Part shown: in pieces, positions 20,103 to 58,469 of the stretch | How positions within the stretch are numbered: the first letter of the stretch is position 1 | Layout: the number at the start of each line of letters is the position of its first letter | NCBI RefSeq assembly: GCF_035594125.1 | Contig: NC_087155.1 | Location: 6,713,692-6,777,691, forward strand | Direction: 5' to 3' | DNA length: 64,000 nucleotides | Origin: Scylla paramamosain | Lineage: Eukaryota > Arthropoda > Malacostraca > Decapoda > Portunidae | The notes under the pieces: model-generated | What the model saw: only the letters and a program-made list of their open reading frames with translations | What the model was told of the DNA's origin: nothing | Database searches by the model: none | Program-made: the position numbers and the translations under genes

Positions 20103-20531
20103 TGGCATACCGAAAGAGGTGTACGAAACAACTGCAGGATGGTAGTAGGCAGCACGCACAGAACAGCGGCAGAAAGGTGAATGAAAATGAAGACTACCTA
20201 TCCTCAACTATCGCCGCTAGCAGGGCTACCCGTATCAAGCACGAATAAGTTTGATAACAGCCTCTTTCCAAGAATGTGTTGTTATCTCACATTCTGGCGT
20301 ACTTGACATCAGATGCCATGTGGCATTTTCTTTTAGCAAGTCAAAAACAAATCTTGTAATGAAACATGCGTTTAGTAGTTAAATATTAAGATTGATTATG
20401 AAATACGAATTTAGCAATAAATTTAGCTGAATTCAGTACCGATATAAATTCTTCATATAAATCTTAATAGAGTATTCACAAATTACGTTCACTATTACTG
20501 AAAGCCACCGTGCCAAGAGAGACGCCCATTA
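19040..20531. other. No gene; (GT)n, (CAA)n and (AAT)n arrays
   Basis: Contains (GT)n at 19169-19193, (CAA)n at 19974-20000 and (AAT)n at 20037-20102. The long Asn/Ile frames at 19880-20250 are readings of these arrays. Nothing else is recognised. Confidence 0.5.
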
Positions 20532-20603
20532 TTAAGGGCCCCATACACACTCCGGCTGCCTGTCCGGCCGCCTGCGCAAACCATGACTTCAAAAAAACTG
20601 AGC

Positions 20604-21185
<582 letters not shown>

Positions 21186-21316
21186 CACATCAGAATATCT
21201 AGCTGCAGATTTTAAAGGATAATATGCTTGAAATATCATTACATTTAAATTAGCCAGTATGAGACAGAATGTCAGCCTTCCATGCTCAGAAGCAGTTCAC
21301 GTCTTCATCAAACATG

Positions 21317-21465
<149 letters not shown>

Positions 21466-21678
21466 TATCATTATAGAAAGGAGTTACTCTTTCTCCTCTT
21501 CTTGATCTTCTGTAATAACTTGTAGGTCAATGCAACAGTTGCAGTTGCAAGTAGGTTAGACGTTACCACCGCAGATCAGCTTCCATTCCAATTCCGGTCT
21601 AATTTCGGTCTCAGCGTAGCCCATAGGTATTTAGATTTACTTCAGCTTTATTCTCCTGAGATGTGACAAAGTGAGGAC

Positions 21679-21810
21679 ATGGCATCTCTACTCAGCAATG
21701 AGGATATAGCCTATACTCTTGGAGCCATCGCTGTGGCATGTATCGCTGCAGAACTGGAGAAATCAAAGCGACGAAGCCAAACGCTGGTTAAGAGTAGCGG
21801 CAGGTCATAG
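21679..21810 (+). CDS. Small ORF in left palindrome arm, HARBI1-like N-terminus (?)
   Basis: 43 codons: MASLLSNEDIAYTLGAIAV, then AAELEKSKRRSQ and a stop. An acidic start, a hydrophobic Ala-rich helix and a basic tail resemble the beginning of Harbinger nucleases, but no DDE domain follows. The same peptide is kept in the other arm. Probably a fossil exon 1; function unknown. Confidence 0.4.
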   Translation: MASLLSNEDIAYTLGAIAVACIAAELEKSKRRSQTLVKSSGRS

Positions 21811-22748
21811 TACATGAACTTGGCGTGTAGACATCATCAGCATGGACTTTGTACTTTCTTCTTCTTCTTCTTATTCTTATTCTTCTTTTTTTGGGGGAAG
21901 CAGCTTCTGGAGTTATTTATTCATTTATTTATTTATTTATTTAAATCAAGACAGTCTCGATTGGCCGTTGCATCCTTTTCGCGCAATGTCTTTAATAAGA
22001 TGTTATATACTGTATTCCTTTTACTTTGTCGCTATAATCTTTACTTTTCACCTTCCATAGGTAAGGTTGTTCTTAATAAAGTTCAATGAAATCTGCCCAA
22101 AACTTCTTATCATCAGACATCGCCATCACTTTCACGCTATGAATATTGTTTCAGAACTGAAGTAGATCGTACAACAATGCCATATACGCTCAGACTTCCG
22201 GCCGTCTGAACTGAAACGGAAGCCAGGAACCTGGTGGTGGTATTTTCCGATCCGGCCGCTGACTCCGCCCACTCTTGGTCGTACGATTACCCCATACGCG
22301 GTGAGATTTGCTTACGATTCCGGCGGCCGGATCCGGCGGTCGTAACGTCTATGAGGTCCTGTAGACGTTGCGAACACCGGAATCGTAAGCAAATTTCACC
22401 GGGTATGGGGTGATCATAGATCAAAAGTGGGCAGAGTCAGCGGCCGGATCGGAACCACCAGGTTCCTGGCTTCCGTTTCAGTTCAGGTGGCCGGGAGTCT
22501 AAGCGTCTATAACGTTATCTTACGATCTACTTCAGTTCTGAAGCAACATTCATAGCGTGATGATGACGACGACTCCGCTGATAAGGAGTTCTGGGGCGAT
22601 TTCATTGAACTTTATAAAAACAACCTTGCCTATGAAAGGAGAAAAGTAAAGTGTAATGACAAAATAAAGGAATGCAGCACATGACATCTTATTAGAGACA
22701 TTACAAGAAAAGGATGCAACGGCCACTCGAGACTGTCTTGATAAAAAA

Positions 22749-22779
<31 letters not shown>

Positions 22780-22891
22780 ATAGATTAATAACTCCAGGAA
22801 CTGCTTCCGAAAAAAAAAAAGTGCGGAGTCCATGGTCAGGAGCTTCATTTAATGACGTCTACACGCCAAGTCTATGTACTATGACTTGCTG

Positions 22892-23011
22892 CTACTCTTT
22901 AACCCACGTTTTCCTTCGTCGCTTTGATTTCTCTAGTTCTGCAGCCATATATAACACAGCGATGGCTCCAAGAGCACTGGCTATATCCTCGTCGCTGAGT
23001 AAAGAAGCCAT
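22892..23011 (-). CDS. Small ORF in right palindrome arm, paralogue of 21679-21810
   Basis: 39 codons: MASLLSDEDIASALGAIAV, then AAELEKSKRRRKTWVKE and a stop. Its RRRKTWVKE tail is closer to the RRWV-type start of Harbinger nucleases than the left-arm copy. The two peptides agree along most of their length, arguing for past coding selection or recent inversion-duplication. Confidence 0.4.
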   Translation of the reverse strand: MASLLSDEDIASALGAIAVLYMAAELEKSKRRRKTWVKE

Positions 23012-23134
23012 GTCGTCACTTTGTCACGTCTCGGGAGAGCTGAAGTAAAACTGAACGTCTATGGGCAACGCTGAGGAGGAAGTTAAAACGAGACTGGAAC
23101 GGAACCTGATCTGCGGTCCCTTAGGGGCCCTTAA

Positions 23135-24325
23135 CAGATTAAAATCCAACAGCAATAGCGAAGAACGCACTAAATTCATAGAGTTAAGATGTGAAGCAAA
23201 GAGATTAATCAATTAGAGCAAAAGGTTCACATAATTACACGTTGCAAACCAAATTAAGACGAATCTGGAGGAATTTTATAGCCTTATCAACTATTGGACC
23301 AATGATTGACGGAAACGGAGATTTCACCAACGATGACGAGCAAACTAGTAGCATCCTAAACACTTTCTATGTTTCAGTGTTTACAGCAGAAGACTCCAGT
23401 GACATCGTCTGTACAAATTGATAAAAACAATGTCCTAAGTAGTATCAGCATAACAGAAAGACGTGTCAAAATGTATCGATAAACCTAACGTAAGCCAGTC
23501 ACCCGGGCCTGACACGATCTCACCCCGCGTCTTAAAAGAAGCTACATGCGAGTTAGTTGAAACTTTAACTTTATTGTTCAATAAATCCCTGTAGTCCGAT
23601 ACAGTACCTTATGAGTGGAAGGTCGCTAACGTAAATCCGATTTTCCGAAAAGGCAGTAAATCTTTACCATACAATTACCGGCCAATTAGCTTAACCTCAG
23701 TCGTATGCAAAATGCTAGAAACACTTATAAAAGAGAAGCTTGTTAGAGGAAAACAACTTACTCAAAAATACTCAACGTAGCTCCCATAACAAACGCTTTT
23801 CTTTGACGAACCTCTTAGACTTCTGTTATATTTTGAATCAGTATGACGAAAGTAAAGCGGTAGATATAATATATCTTGATTTTCAAAAAGCCATTGAAAA
23901 GTGCCCCACAAACGTTTACTGATTAAACTAAAATCGCACGATATCCAGAGCGACGTGTTGAGATGGATAGAAAACTTATTAAACAGCCGTAAACAAAGAT
24001 TAATTATAAATGTAATAACATCCAAGTGGACTAACGTAAGTAGCGAGGTGCCATAGGGGTCAATTTTAGGGCCCGTTCTCATCTTTGTTTATATAAACGA
24101 CATAGATGAGGGTGTTACCGGTATGATATCGAAGTTTGCTGATGACACCAAAATAGCGAATACAATAGTCTCAAATGAATATGTAAATGAAATGCAGAAC
24201 AATCTAGGCAAGTTATCAGACAAATCTGGCAAATGAGTTTTAATGCAGATAAGTGTAAAGTGCTTGATATAGGATATCGAAACGAGAAGGCAAAGTATAT
24301 TATGAGTGATACCCAGTTTAAAAGT
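23135..24325 (+). pseudogene. CR1/L2-like LINE fragment, RT region, degraded
   Basis: Several frames together read SQSPGPDTISPRVLKEA, VPYEWKVANVNPIF, YNYRPISLTSVVCKMLE and AVDIIYLDFQKA, the canonical N-terminal RT blocks. Multiple stops and frameshifts are present. It is the same family as the minus-strand fragment at 3335-4995 and overlaps it in consensus position. It begins directly at the right end of the Harbinger-like element. Confidence 0.8.
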
Positions 24326-24329
24326 ATAA

Positions 24330-25380
<1,051 letters not shown>

Positions 25381-25384
25381 TGCA

Positions 25385-25502
<118 letters not shown>

Positions 25503-25612
25503 TTTGACGAAAAACCTGTATTAATTAATGTAGCAAACGAGTACGAGTTATCTGGCGCTCCATCCACCCACGCAGTGCCAGGCGCAGGCGCCCTACCACC
25601 TGTGTTCAGGGT

Positions 25613-50411
<24,799 letters not shown>

Positions 50412-50419
50412 CTCTATCT

Positions 50420-50550
50420 CGTTGACAGACTACGAACATTTTCGTCTCGCCTTCTTATAGGTGGTCGGCAGGTGCACCATACGTGTTTAAACCACCTGAC
50501 ACCTGGGTCTCATGGACCCAAAATACCCATCAATCTTGACAGCACCTGGC
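50420..50550 (-). promoter_or_regulatory. GH9 core promoter with TATA box and CACCTG E-boxes
   Basis: On the minus strand a TATAAG box starts at 50459. An initiator-like TAGTC with its A at 50431 lies 28 nt downstream, and the GH9 ATG is 20 nt beyond. Four CACCTG/CAGGTG E-boxes lie upstream at 50469-50474, 50493-50498, 50500-50505 and 50543-50548. Positions are seen; activity is inferred. Confidence 0.65.
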
Positions 50551-50589
50551 GCTTCTCCATCCCCACCCCGCTATCACTCTGTGAACTTT

Positions 50590-51490
50590 AATAAGCAACA
50601 CAAACAGTGACAATGCGAAACTGGAGGTGACTTTGAAGTAAGGCAGGAAAAAAAAGGAAAAACAACGTAAATAAAAAAATTTTGATATTTTTGAGTGAAA
50701 AAAAGCAACACACACACACAGGATAGTTATTTATTTTATTTATTTTCTATGGTTGTTGTGGTCTAAAATACTTGGTGTACAGCGAGACACCGGTCATGTT
50801 AAGTTACCCGCTACCAACTATAGACAGGTTCCTATTGCGTGACCTGACTTTCACAGCATACTGGCCTCTTTTTAAACACTTTATTTTCAAAAGAAGGCTC
50901 ATACACATTTGCAGGATCAATTTGAAACAGGCTACAATTATGTTTGAAGATCTCAACGCAAAAACGTTAACAATAAAATTCTGACAAAAAAAAAGGGGGA
51001 AAGAAAAAGAAAGAAGTAGCAGACGATATTCTTGAAGCAGAAGATAAATTATCAAAAGAAGGAAAATTACGCTGAAACTATTCTGTACAAGAGGACCATG
51101 ACAGGAAGCCATTATGGAAATGTCTTCTTACAGTGACACTCGCAGCTTGTACGATCAAGAAAGAAATAAAGAAGTATGTAATTAGTGTATGGAGTGTACA
51201 TGCACAAGGCTTAAAATACGTTGTCTCATTTACGCTTCGATCACGTTATGTGAGTTTATCCGCGCTATCAGTTTCTTTTCAGGCCAGCTGCCGTCTCTAT
51301 TGTAATTATTAGCATTATTTCATCACGACCCTTCCTTACAAGAAATCCTTTCTTCTATGAATTACATTTAGGACACGAACCTTTTCTAACGCCTAATCAT
51401 TTCCTAACCAATTTTCTGTGTTTACTTCTGCGTGTTACACTCATTTTATCAATTTAATTTTTCTTGCACTTTTCCTTATCAGTTATGTTT
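50590..51490. other. Upstream flank of GH9, no gene recognised
   Basis: AT-rich sequence with A-runs and no recognised motif. Regulatory DNA of GH9 may lie here, but nothing specific is seen. Confidence 0.4.
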
Positions 51491-51495
51491 TGGTT

Positions 51496-51609
<114 letters not shown>

Positions 51610-52016
51610 TACTTAAGACGGGTACTGATCAAGAGCTACGAAACTTTTGGAAAAAATAAATAAAATAAAAAAAAAACAATAGATCCCTAAAAAAAACAAA
51701 AAAAAAAAAAGATTATCTAAAATTGGAGAAGTGTCTTGAAACATCCCTCTTGAAGGAATTCAAGTCATAGGAAGAGGGGAAATACAGAAGCAATGTTCCA
51801 CAGTTTACCAGTAAACAGGATGAAAATTTGGGAATTTTGTGTGACTTGCTTCAGAGAGATGGACTGAGCAGGGGTAAGAGTAAGTAGAAAGCCTTATGCA
51901 GCAAGGCTACGGGAAGAGGGGAGGCATCCAGTTAGCAAGATCAAAAAGAGTAATAAGCAAAAAAAAAAAAAAAATAGCGGTAGAAGATAACAACAAACGC
52001 AACATTGTGGCAGGAG
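51610..52016 (-). pseudogene. LINE copy E, 3' terminal segment
   Basis: Degenerate match to the LINE 3' end (for example AACATCCCTCTTGAAGGAAT). It stops abruptly at 52016 where copy D begins and resumes at about 55393. Confidence 0.8.
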
Positions 52017-55000
52017 GAGGCAGTAGACACCTGCCGAAACGATAATTACTCCCAGTGAGGTCTAAAGCTCTGTTCAGGGGGTGCTGTGAACTTATCATTA
52101 AACCCAGCTGTGACCTCACTGAACATTTCCATTTGTGTCTCACAACACAAGGGGGCAGTCACAGCCTGCCCTCTAAAGACAACTCTCTTCCTCCACACAA
52201 AACTACAAGCACCTAATAACACACACACCATTCACTCAAAAATTTTAAAATCATCATGGCGATTCCTACACCAGCCTCGGAGTCCCCATCTGGGGAGGGG
52301 ACCATAAATGTCCCCAGGTCGGACTGCCTTTCTGTCGACGACCCTAAGTGTCTTGACACCCCCCTCAACTTTTCCTTCATTAACTTCTGCAACATACGCG
52401 GTCTAAGATCTAATTTTCAATCTGTAGAACACCACCTCTCCTCTTCTAAACCTCATCTTCTTTTCCTCACTGAAACTCAGGTGTCTGAGGCAACTGACAG
52501 TAGCCCCTTTTCTCTTCCCTCCTACTTTCTCTATACTCATTTTCGATCCAAAACTGGATGCTGCGTTTATGTGGGCAATGACTTAACCTGCTCTCGTGCC
52601 CACGCTCTTGAATCTTCCGAGTTTTCCACCATCTGGCTACGACTACAGAGTCACTCTCATACTAAATTTATCTGTGCTGTATACCTCTCACCTAACTCCT
52701 CTGATTATAAGAAATTCTTTGACTACTTAACTTCCAAAGTGGAGCACATTCTGACCCTCTTCCCTTTTGCAGAGATCTCCATTCTTGGAGACTTCAATGT
52801 TCACCACCAGCTTTGGCTTTCCTCTCCCTTCACTGACCATCCTGGTGAACTAGCCTACAACTTTGCTATCCTCCATGACCTAGAGCAATTGGTACAACAC
52901 CCTACTCGTATTCCTGACCGTCTTGGAGATACGCCCAACATTCTTGACCTTTTCCTGACCTCTTATCCTGCTTATGCTGTCACCCTTTCTTCTCCATTGG
53001 GCTCCTCCGATCACAATCTCATGTCTTTATCTTGTCCTATCGCTCCAATCCCTCCTCAGGATCCCCCTAAGCAAAGGTGCCTCTGGCCTTTTGCCTCTGC
53101 TAGTTGGGGGGACCTGAGGAGGTATTTTGCTGATTTTCCTTGGAATGACTACTGCTTCCGTGTCAGAGACCCGTCTTTGTGTGCTGAGCGCATAACAGAG
53201 GTGATAGTGTCTGGCGTGGAGGCGTACATTCCTCACTCTTTTTCTCGTCCTCAACCTTCTAAACCTTGGTTTAACACAGCTTGTTCTCATGCTATACATG
53301 ATAGAGAGGTGGCCCACAAAAGGTACTTAAGCCTTCCATCACCAGAATCTCATGCACTTTATATTTCTGCCCGGAACCATGTCAAGTCTGTTCTCCAATT
53401 AGCCAAAAACTCCTTCATTAACAGAAAATGTCGAAACCTTTCAAGATCTAACTCCCCTCGTGATTTCTGGCATCGAGCCAAAAATATCTCCAATAACTTT
53501 GCTTCTTCTTCTTTCCCTCCTCTATTTCAACCTGATGGCACCACTGCTATCACATCTATTTCTAAAGCTGAACTCTTTGCTCAAACCTTTGCTAAAAACA
53601 CTACCTTGGACGATTCTGGGCTTGTTCCTCCCTCTCCTCCACCCTCTGACTACTTCATGCCACATATTAGAATTCTTCGCAATGATGTTTTCCATGCCCT
53701 CGCCAGCCTAACCCTTTGGAAGGCTTATGGACCTGATGGGGTCCCTCCTATTGTTCTCCGAAGCTGTGCCTCTGTGCTTGCACCTTGCCTAATCAAACTC
53801 TTTCAGCTCTGTCTGTCAACATCTACCTTTCCTTCTTACTGGAAGTTTGCCTACATTCAACCTGTTCCTAAAAAGGGTGACCGTTCTAATCCCTCAAACT
53901 ACCGTCCTATTGCTTTAATTTCCTGCCTATCTAAAGTTTTTTAATCTATCCTCAACAGGAAGATTCTTAAACATCTATCACTTCACAACCTTCTATCTGA
54001 TCGCCAGTATGGGTTCCATCAAGGCTGCCCTACTGGTGATCTTCTGGCTTTCCTTACTGAGTCTTGGTCATCCTCTTTTAGAGATTTTGGTGAAACTTTT
54101 GCTGTTGCCTTGGACATATCAAAAGCTTTTGATAGAGTCTGGCACAAAGCTTTGATTTTCAAACTCCCCTCCTACGGTCTCTATCCTTCTCTCTGTAACT
54201 TCATCTCAAGTTTCCTTTCTGACCGTTCTATTGCTGCTGTGGTAGACGATCACTGTTCTTCTCCTAAATCTATTAACAGTGGTGTTCCTCAGGGTTCTGT
54301 CCTGTCACCCACTCTCTTCTTATTATTCATTAATGATCTTCTAAACCAAACTTCTTGTCCTATCCACTCCTACGCTGATGATACCACCCTGCACTTTTCC
54401 ACATCTTTTCATAGACGTCCAACCCTTCAGGAAGTAAACATATCACGCAGGGAAGCCACAGAACGCTTGACTTCTGATCTTTCTAAAATTTCTGATTGGG
54501 GCAGAGCAAACTTGGTATTGTTCAGTGCCTCAAAAACTCAATTCCTCCATCTATCAACTGGACACAACCTTCCAGACAACTATCCCCTCTTCTTCAATGA
54601 CACTCAACTGTCCCCCTCTTCTACACTGAACATCCTCGGTCTGTCCTTTACTTATAATCTGAACTGGAAACTTCACATCTCATCTCTAGCTAAAACAGCT
54701 TCTATGAAGTTAGGTGTTCTGAGATGTCTCCGCCAGTTTTTCTCACCCCACCAGCTGCTAACTCTGTACAAGGGCCTTATCCGTCCATGTATGGAGTATG
54801 CTTCACATGTCTGGGGAGGTTCCACTCATACTGCTCTTCTAGACAAGGTGGAATCAAAAGCTTTTCATCTCATCAACTCCTCTCCTCTAACTGACTGTCT
54901 TCAGCCTCTCTCTCACCGCCGCAATGTTGCACGTCTAGCTGTCTTTTACCGCTGTTTTCATGCTAACTGCTCTTCTGATCTTGCTAACTGCATGCCTCCC

Positions 55001-55300
55001 CTCCTTCCGCGGCCTCGCTGCACAAGACTTTCTTCTTTCTCTCACCCCTGTTCTGTCCACCTCTCTAAAGCAAGAGTTAACCAGTATTCTCAATCATTCA
55101 TCCCTTTCTCTGGTAAACTCTGGAACTCCCTGCCTGCTTCTGTATTTCCACCTTCCTATGACTTGAATTCCTTCAAGAGGGAGGTTTCAAGACACTTATT
55201 CATCAGTTTTTGACCACTGCTTTGACCCTTTTATGGGACTGGCATTTCAGTGGGCATTTTTTATTAGATTTTTGTTGCCCTTGGCCAGTGTCCATCCTGC

Positions 55301-55304
<4 letters not shown>
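52017..55304 (+). mobile_element. Non-LTR retrotransposon copy D, full length, one in-frame stop
   Basis: The conserved 5' UTR at 52017-52255 begins AGGCAGTAGACACCTGCC. The ORF starts at ATG 52256, runs 562 codons to TAA at 53942-53944, and then stays open in the same frame through 55 + 367 codons to 55213. It has the same APE and RT motifs as copy B. The 3' end (GGCCAGTGTCCATCCTGCAT) leads into (GA)n at 55305-55390. It is inserted in LINE copy E in the opposite orientation, so it is the younger. Confidence 0.92.
52256..55213 (+). pseudogene. APE-RT ORF of LINE copy D with TAA after SKVF
   Basis: APE residues 1 to about 250, then a linker and RT. Only the TAA at 53942 breaks the frame. The downstream segment contains [26 protein letters not shown] and SYADDTTLHF, and ends [17 protein letters not shown] and SRHLFISF. 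Confidence 0.9.

Positions 55305-55390
<86 letters not shown>
55305..55390. repeat. (GA)n at 3' end of LINE D
   Basis: Pure GA array exactly at the LINE 3' junction. Confidence 0.97.
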
Positions 55391-55392
<2 letters not shown>

Positions 55393-55393
<1 letters not shown>

Positions 55394-55528
55394 AAAAAGT
55401 CAGGTAGAGGAGTTAACAAGACAAAATGCTTTTGATTCCATTTTTTTTTTATCAGTGTGAAAAGAAACCTTCCCATGTATGAGACGCATTCTCCATACAG
55501 GGATGGATAAGGCTCCTGTACAGATTTA
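55393..55528 (-). pseudogene. LINE copy E, second segment
   Basis: Continues copy E after the LINE D insertion (AAAATGCTTTTGATTCCA matches copy B near 33257) and ends where the 720-bp DNA transposon begins. Confidence 0.75.
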
Positions 55529-56248
55529 CACTATGTAACACTATGTAACATGATTTTTTTTTTTTGGGGGGGTCTGACAAGCAAGTGTTATTTTCCAACT
55601 CTTTTCATTGTAAAACAATAGAAAATGTCCATTATTACTGTCAAACTTTGCCTTTGTAGCTTTTATAATTATTTCTTGTCCCAAAATAGCTAAATTTTAC
55701 CATTTTTCCAGATGCTGTCACAAAGAACTTCTTTCCTCTAGTCTTGATGAATTGACCACATATGTAGCAGAATGCATCTGGAGAATGACTGCAACCTCTT
55801 CATGCCATTTCACCTCTTGTTATGTGTCTTCTCAGGCAGCCAAAGTAGAACTGATTGGTGATCTGCAAGCCCCTACTTTTATATTGCCAAGCAGTACTCT
55901 AGAGAAATTTATTGCTAGATCTGGTCAGTTCAAGAATGATATTATTAAAATAAAAAATCTCTAGAATACTTTATATTCTTCCTTTCATTGTTTTAACTTA
56001 TTTGTAACATTTCAAAAGCAATTAGATAAGCAACTGAGATTTTTCAAATTGACAAATGACATGTAAACCAATAGTAACCCATACTATACTGAAATAAGTC
56101 AAAAATATAAATTCATAGTTCCAACCACAAAAGCAAAGTTTTAGGATCAAAATAACTTTTTTTTTTCTATTTTGTTTAGATGGAAATAACTGGAAAATTA
56201 TGGCTTGGGGCCAAGGACAAGACAAAAGTGAAATTTTGTTACATAGTG
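55529..56248. mobile_element. Non-autonomous DNA transposon copy 2, 720 bp
   Basis: Exact 12-bp inverted ends CACTATGTAACA at 55529-55540 (repeated in an overlapping copy at 55539-55550) and, inverted, at 56237-56248. The interior matches 26530-27532 but lacks the HSE-rich insert. It is inserted in LINE copy E. The CACWRTG-type end resembles Transib/RSS heptamers; family not proven. Confidence 0.8.
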
Positions 56249-57262
56249 TTATTAGTAAAGGACAAACTGAGAATGTTCAGTGTTGAAGAGAAGGCTGTTT
56301 GATTGTCATTGAAGAAGAGAGGATAGCTATCTGGAAGGTTGTGTTAAGTTGTTAGATGGAGGAACTGAGTTTTTGAGGCATTGAAGAGCATTAAGTATGC
56401 TCTGCCCCAGTCAGAAATTTTATAAAAATCGGAAGTCAGGTGTTCTGTGGCTTCCCCATGTGACCCGTTTGATTGCTTAAGGGTTGGATGTCAACAAAAA
56501 GACAGAAAAATGTAGAGTGATATCATCAGCATAAGACTGGATAGTACAATAGGTTTGGTATAGATCATTGATCAATAACAGGATGAGAGTGAATGACAGG
56601 ACAGAACCCTGAGGAACAACAACGTTTCATAACTTAAGAACGGTAACCATCTACCACAGCAGCAACAAAACAGTTAGAAGGGAAACTTGAGATGAAGTTA
56701 CTGAGAGAAGAATAACAGCCATAGGAGAGTAGTTTGGAAATCAAAGCTTTGTGCCAGACTCTATCAAGTACTTCTGATATGCCTAAGGCAAAAGCGAAAA
56801 TTTCACCAAAAATCCCTAAAAGAGGATAACTAAGAGTTAGGAAGAAACACCACATCACCAGTAGAGCAGCTACAACAGAACCTATACTGGTGATCAGATA
56901 TAAAGTTATGAAGTGACATGTTGAAAATCTTCGTGTTGAGTATAGATTTAAAAACTTTTAGAGAGGCAGGAAAGCAAAGCAATAGGATGGTAGTTTGAGA
57001 GATTAGAAAGGTCACCCATTTTAAATAACAGGTTGAATGTTGAGAAACTTCCAGCAAAAAGGAAAGGTAGATGTTGACAGAGTTGGAAGAATTTGACTAG
57101 GCAAGGTGCAAGTACTGAGGCCCACTTTCAGAGAACAATAGGAGGGACCTCAATTGGTCCATAAGCCTTCCATGAGGTAAGGCCAGTTAGCACATGGAAA
57201 ACATCATTACAAAGAATCTTGACATGATTTTGAGCAGAAATATAAAATGCATGATTACCATT
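56249..57262 (-). pseudogene. LINE copy E, main segment
   Basis: Aligns to copy B from about 33472 to 34785 with many changes. Fragments include EVLDRVWHKALISKLLSYG and VFKSILNTKI. The codon that is TAA in B, C and D is AAA here. The oldest copy of this family in the window. Confidence 0.85.
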
Positions 57263-57489
57263 TTTAAGCCTTTCATGGAATCTCACATCAAATAATCAAG
57301 CAAAAAATCAAATAATTTTCTATTTTCTTAGTAGCATTTTATTACCCACACCAACAATACAGGATTCATGAAAAGTAAAACTGCTCAAGCTTGGGATTGT
57401 CAACTTAACAAAACACATGTACTAAACATTGATACATTGGTTTTGTCTTGAATCATTGATTTAACATGTATCAACAAAGGGTAACTCAT

Positions 57490-57570
57490 TATAGTGGTGG
57501 GTAGTTAACAAGCTCAGCTTATAATCAAGAGATTCAAGCCCCAGCAAGCTATGGGCAACATGTGCTTGTC
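57490..57570 (+). repeat. tRNA-derived SINE head (possible)
   Basis: GGTGGGTAGTTAACAAGCTC resembles a Pol III A box region, AGATTCAAGCCCC a B box, and CTTATAATC an anticodon-loop-like segment. There is no clear acceptor stem, so a functional tRNA is unlikely. Confidence 0.4.
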
Positions 57571-57579
57571 TCCTATCAT

Positions 57580-58460
57580 ACTGTGATGCATATTTTCCGA
57601 GCAGAAAACAGGTTTGGAATACAAGCCCAGTAGTTGTTATCTTTTAACCTGGAAACCCTGCCAAGACACCCTTTGCTGGTGGCATGATATATAACTGAAT
57701 CATCCATCCCCAACATCCTTGTCCTCCAGTGGAATCATGTAAATACATGACAATAATGGATGAGGTGTAAGTGAGGGAAAACTATGTATGTACTGATAAA
57801 CTATCAAGAAATATACATGTATATTATAAAAATAGAATAAATTAGAATTTCTTGTCAATTAAGTTGCCACATTCATGCATAAGGATAAGTAATTGTTACA
57901 CAATATTTGCCTTTTAGTTAGATAATCGCCTTACAGGAGTACCTCATATTTGCTCACCATAGACTGGGAAATGTCCTATACCATTTGAGCATCACTTGCA
58001 CTTATTGATATTCAATCTTGTGAGCATCACTTGCACTTATTAATATTAAATCTTCACACCAACCCATTTCTATCATAATCAAGCTGAAACTTAACAACCC
58101 CCATTTCCTACTGCCAATTAACTCATTTATTTCACTATTTATATCACCAAGTCTAAAAAACACAATTTGATTTAGGATCTTTTAAGTTGTTCTACCACCA
58201 TGCATCTTCCACCACAGTACAATGTTTTACTGTGCCTTATAGTACACCTATACATATAACTTTGTTTACGTGAAGTTCACACTGACCTTTTCATTCATAA
58301 ACCCAAGACCTCAGCCTCAAAGACATTATGATTATGCATTCAAATAAATTTATGTTCTTGATTAAAAATCTATTGGTTTCTTCCAGTGAATATAAATATA
58401 GCTCAAGACACCTAGTATATTATATTTTCAATGAAATATTCATAGTATTACACATATCTT
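57580..58460. other. No feature recognised
   Basis: AT-rich, low-repeat sequence without coding or terminal-repeat signals. Confidence 0.4.
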
Positions 58461-58469
58461 TACATATAT

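Larger units (their letters stand above)
21566..23124. repeat. Large inverted repeat, arms ~0.78 kb, centre ~22355
   Basis: The left arm (21566-22354) and right arm (22356-23124) are reverse complements with scattered mismatches and differing simple-repeat lengths. Matching blocks include the ORF starts, GGAGTTATT followed by (ATTT)n, CATTGAACTTTAT, the CGGATCGG-rich block, and GTAACGTCTA opposite TAGACGTTGC at the centre. The near absence of a spacer makes it cruciform-prone. Confidence 0.9.

Noticed and set aside
20495..20590. Gly/Ala-rich minus-strand frame ([19 protein letters not shown]) considered as a second C19orf12 copy
   Set aside because: It coincides with the GC-rich end of the Harbinger-like element, lacks flanking splice logic and shares no specific residues with the family.
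57490..57570. Functional tRNA gene
   Set aside because: A- and B-box-like words are present but there is no plausible acceptor stem or T-arm pairing; better explained as SINE debris.
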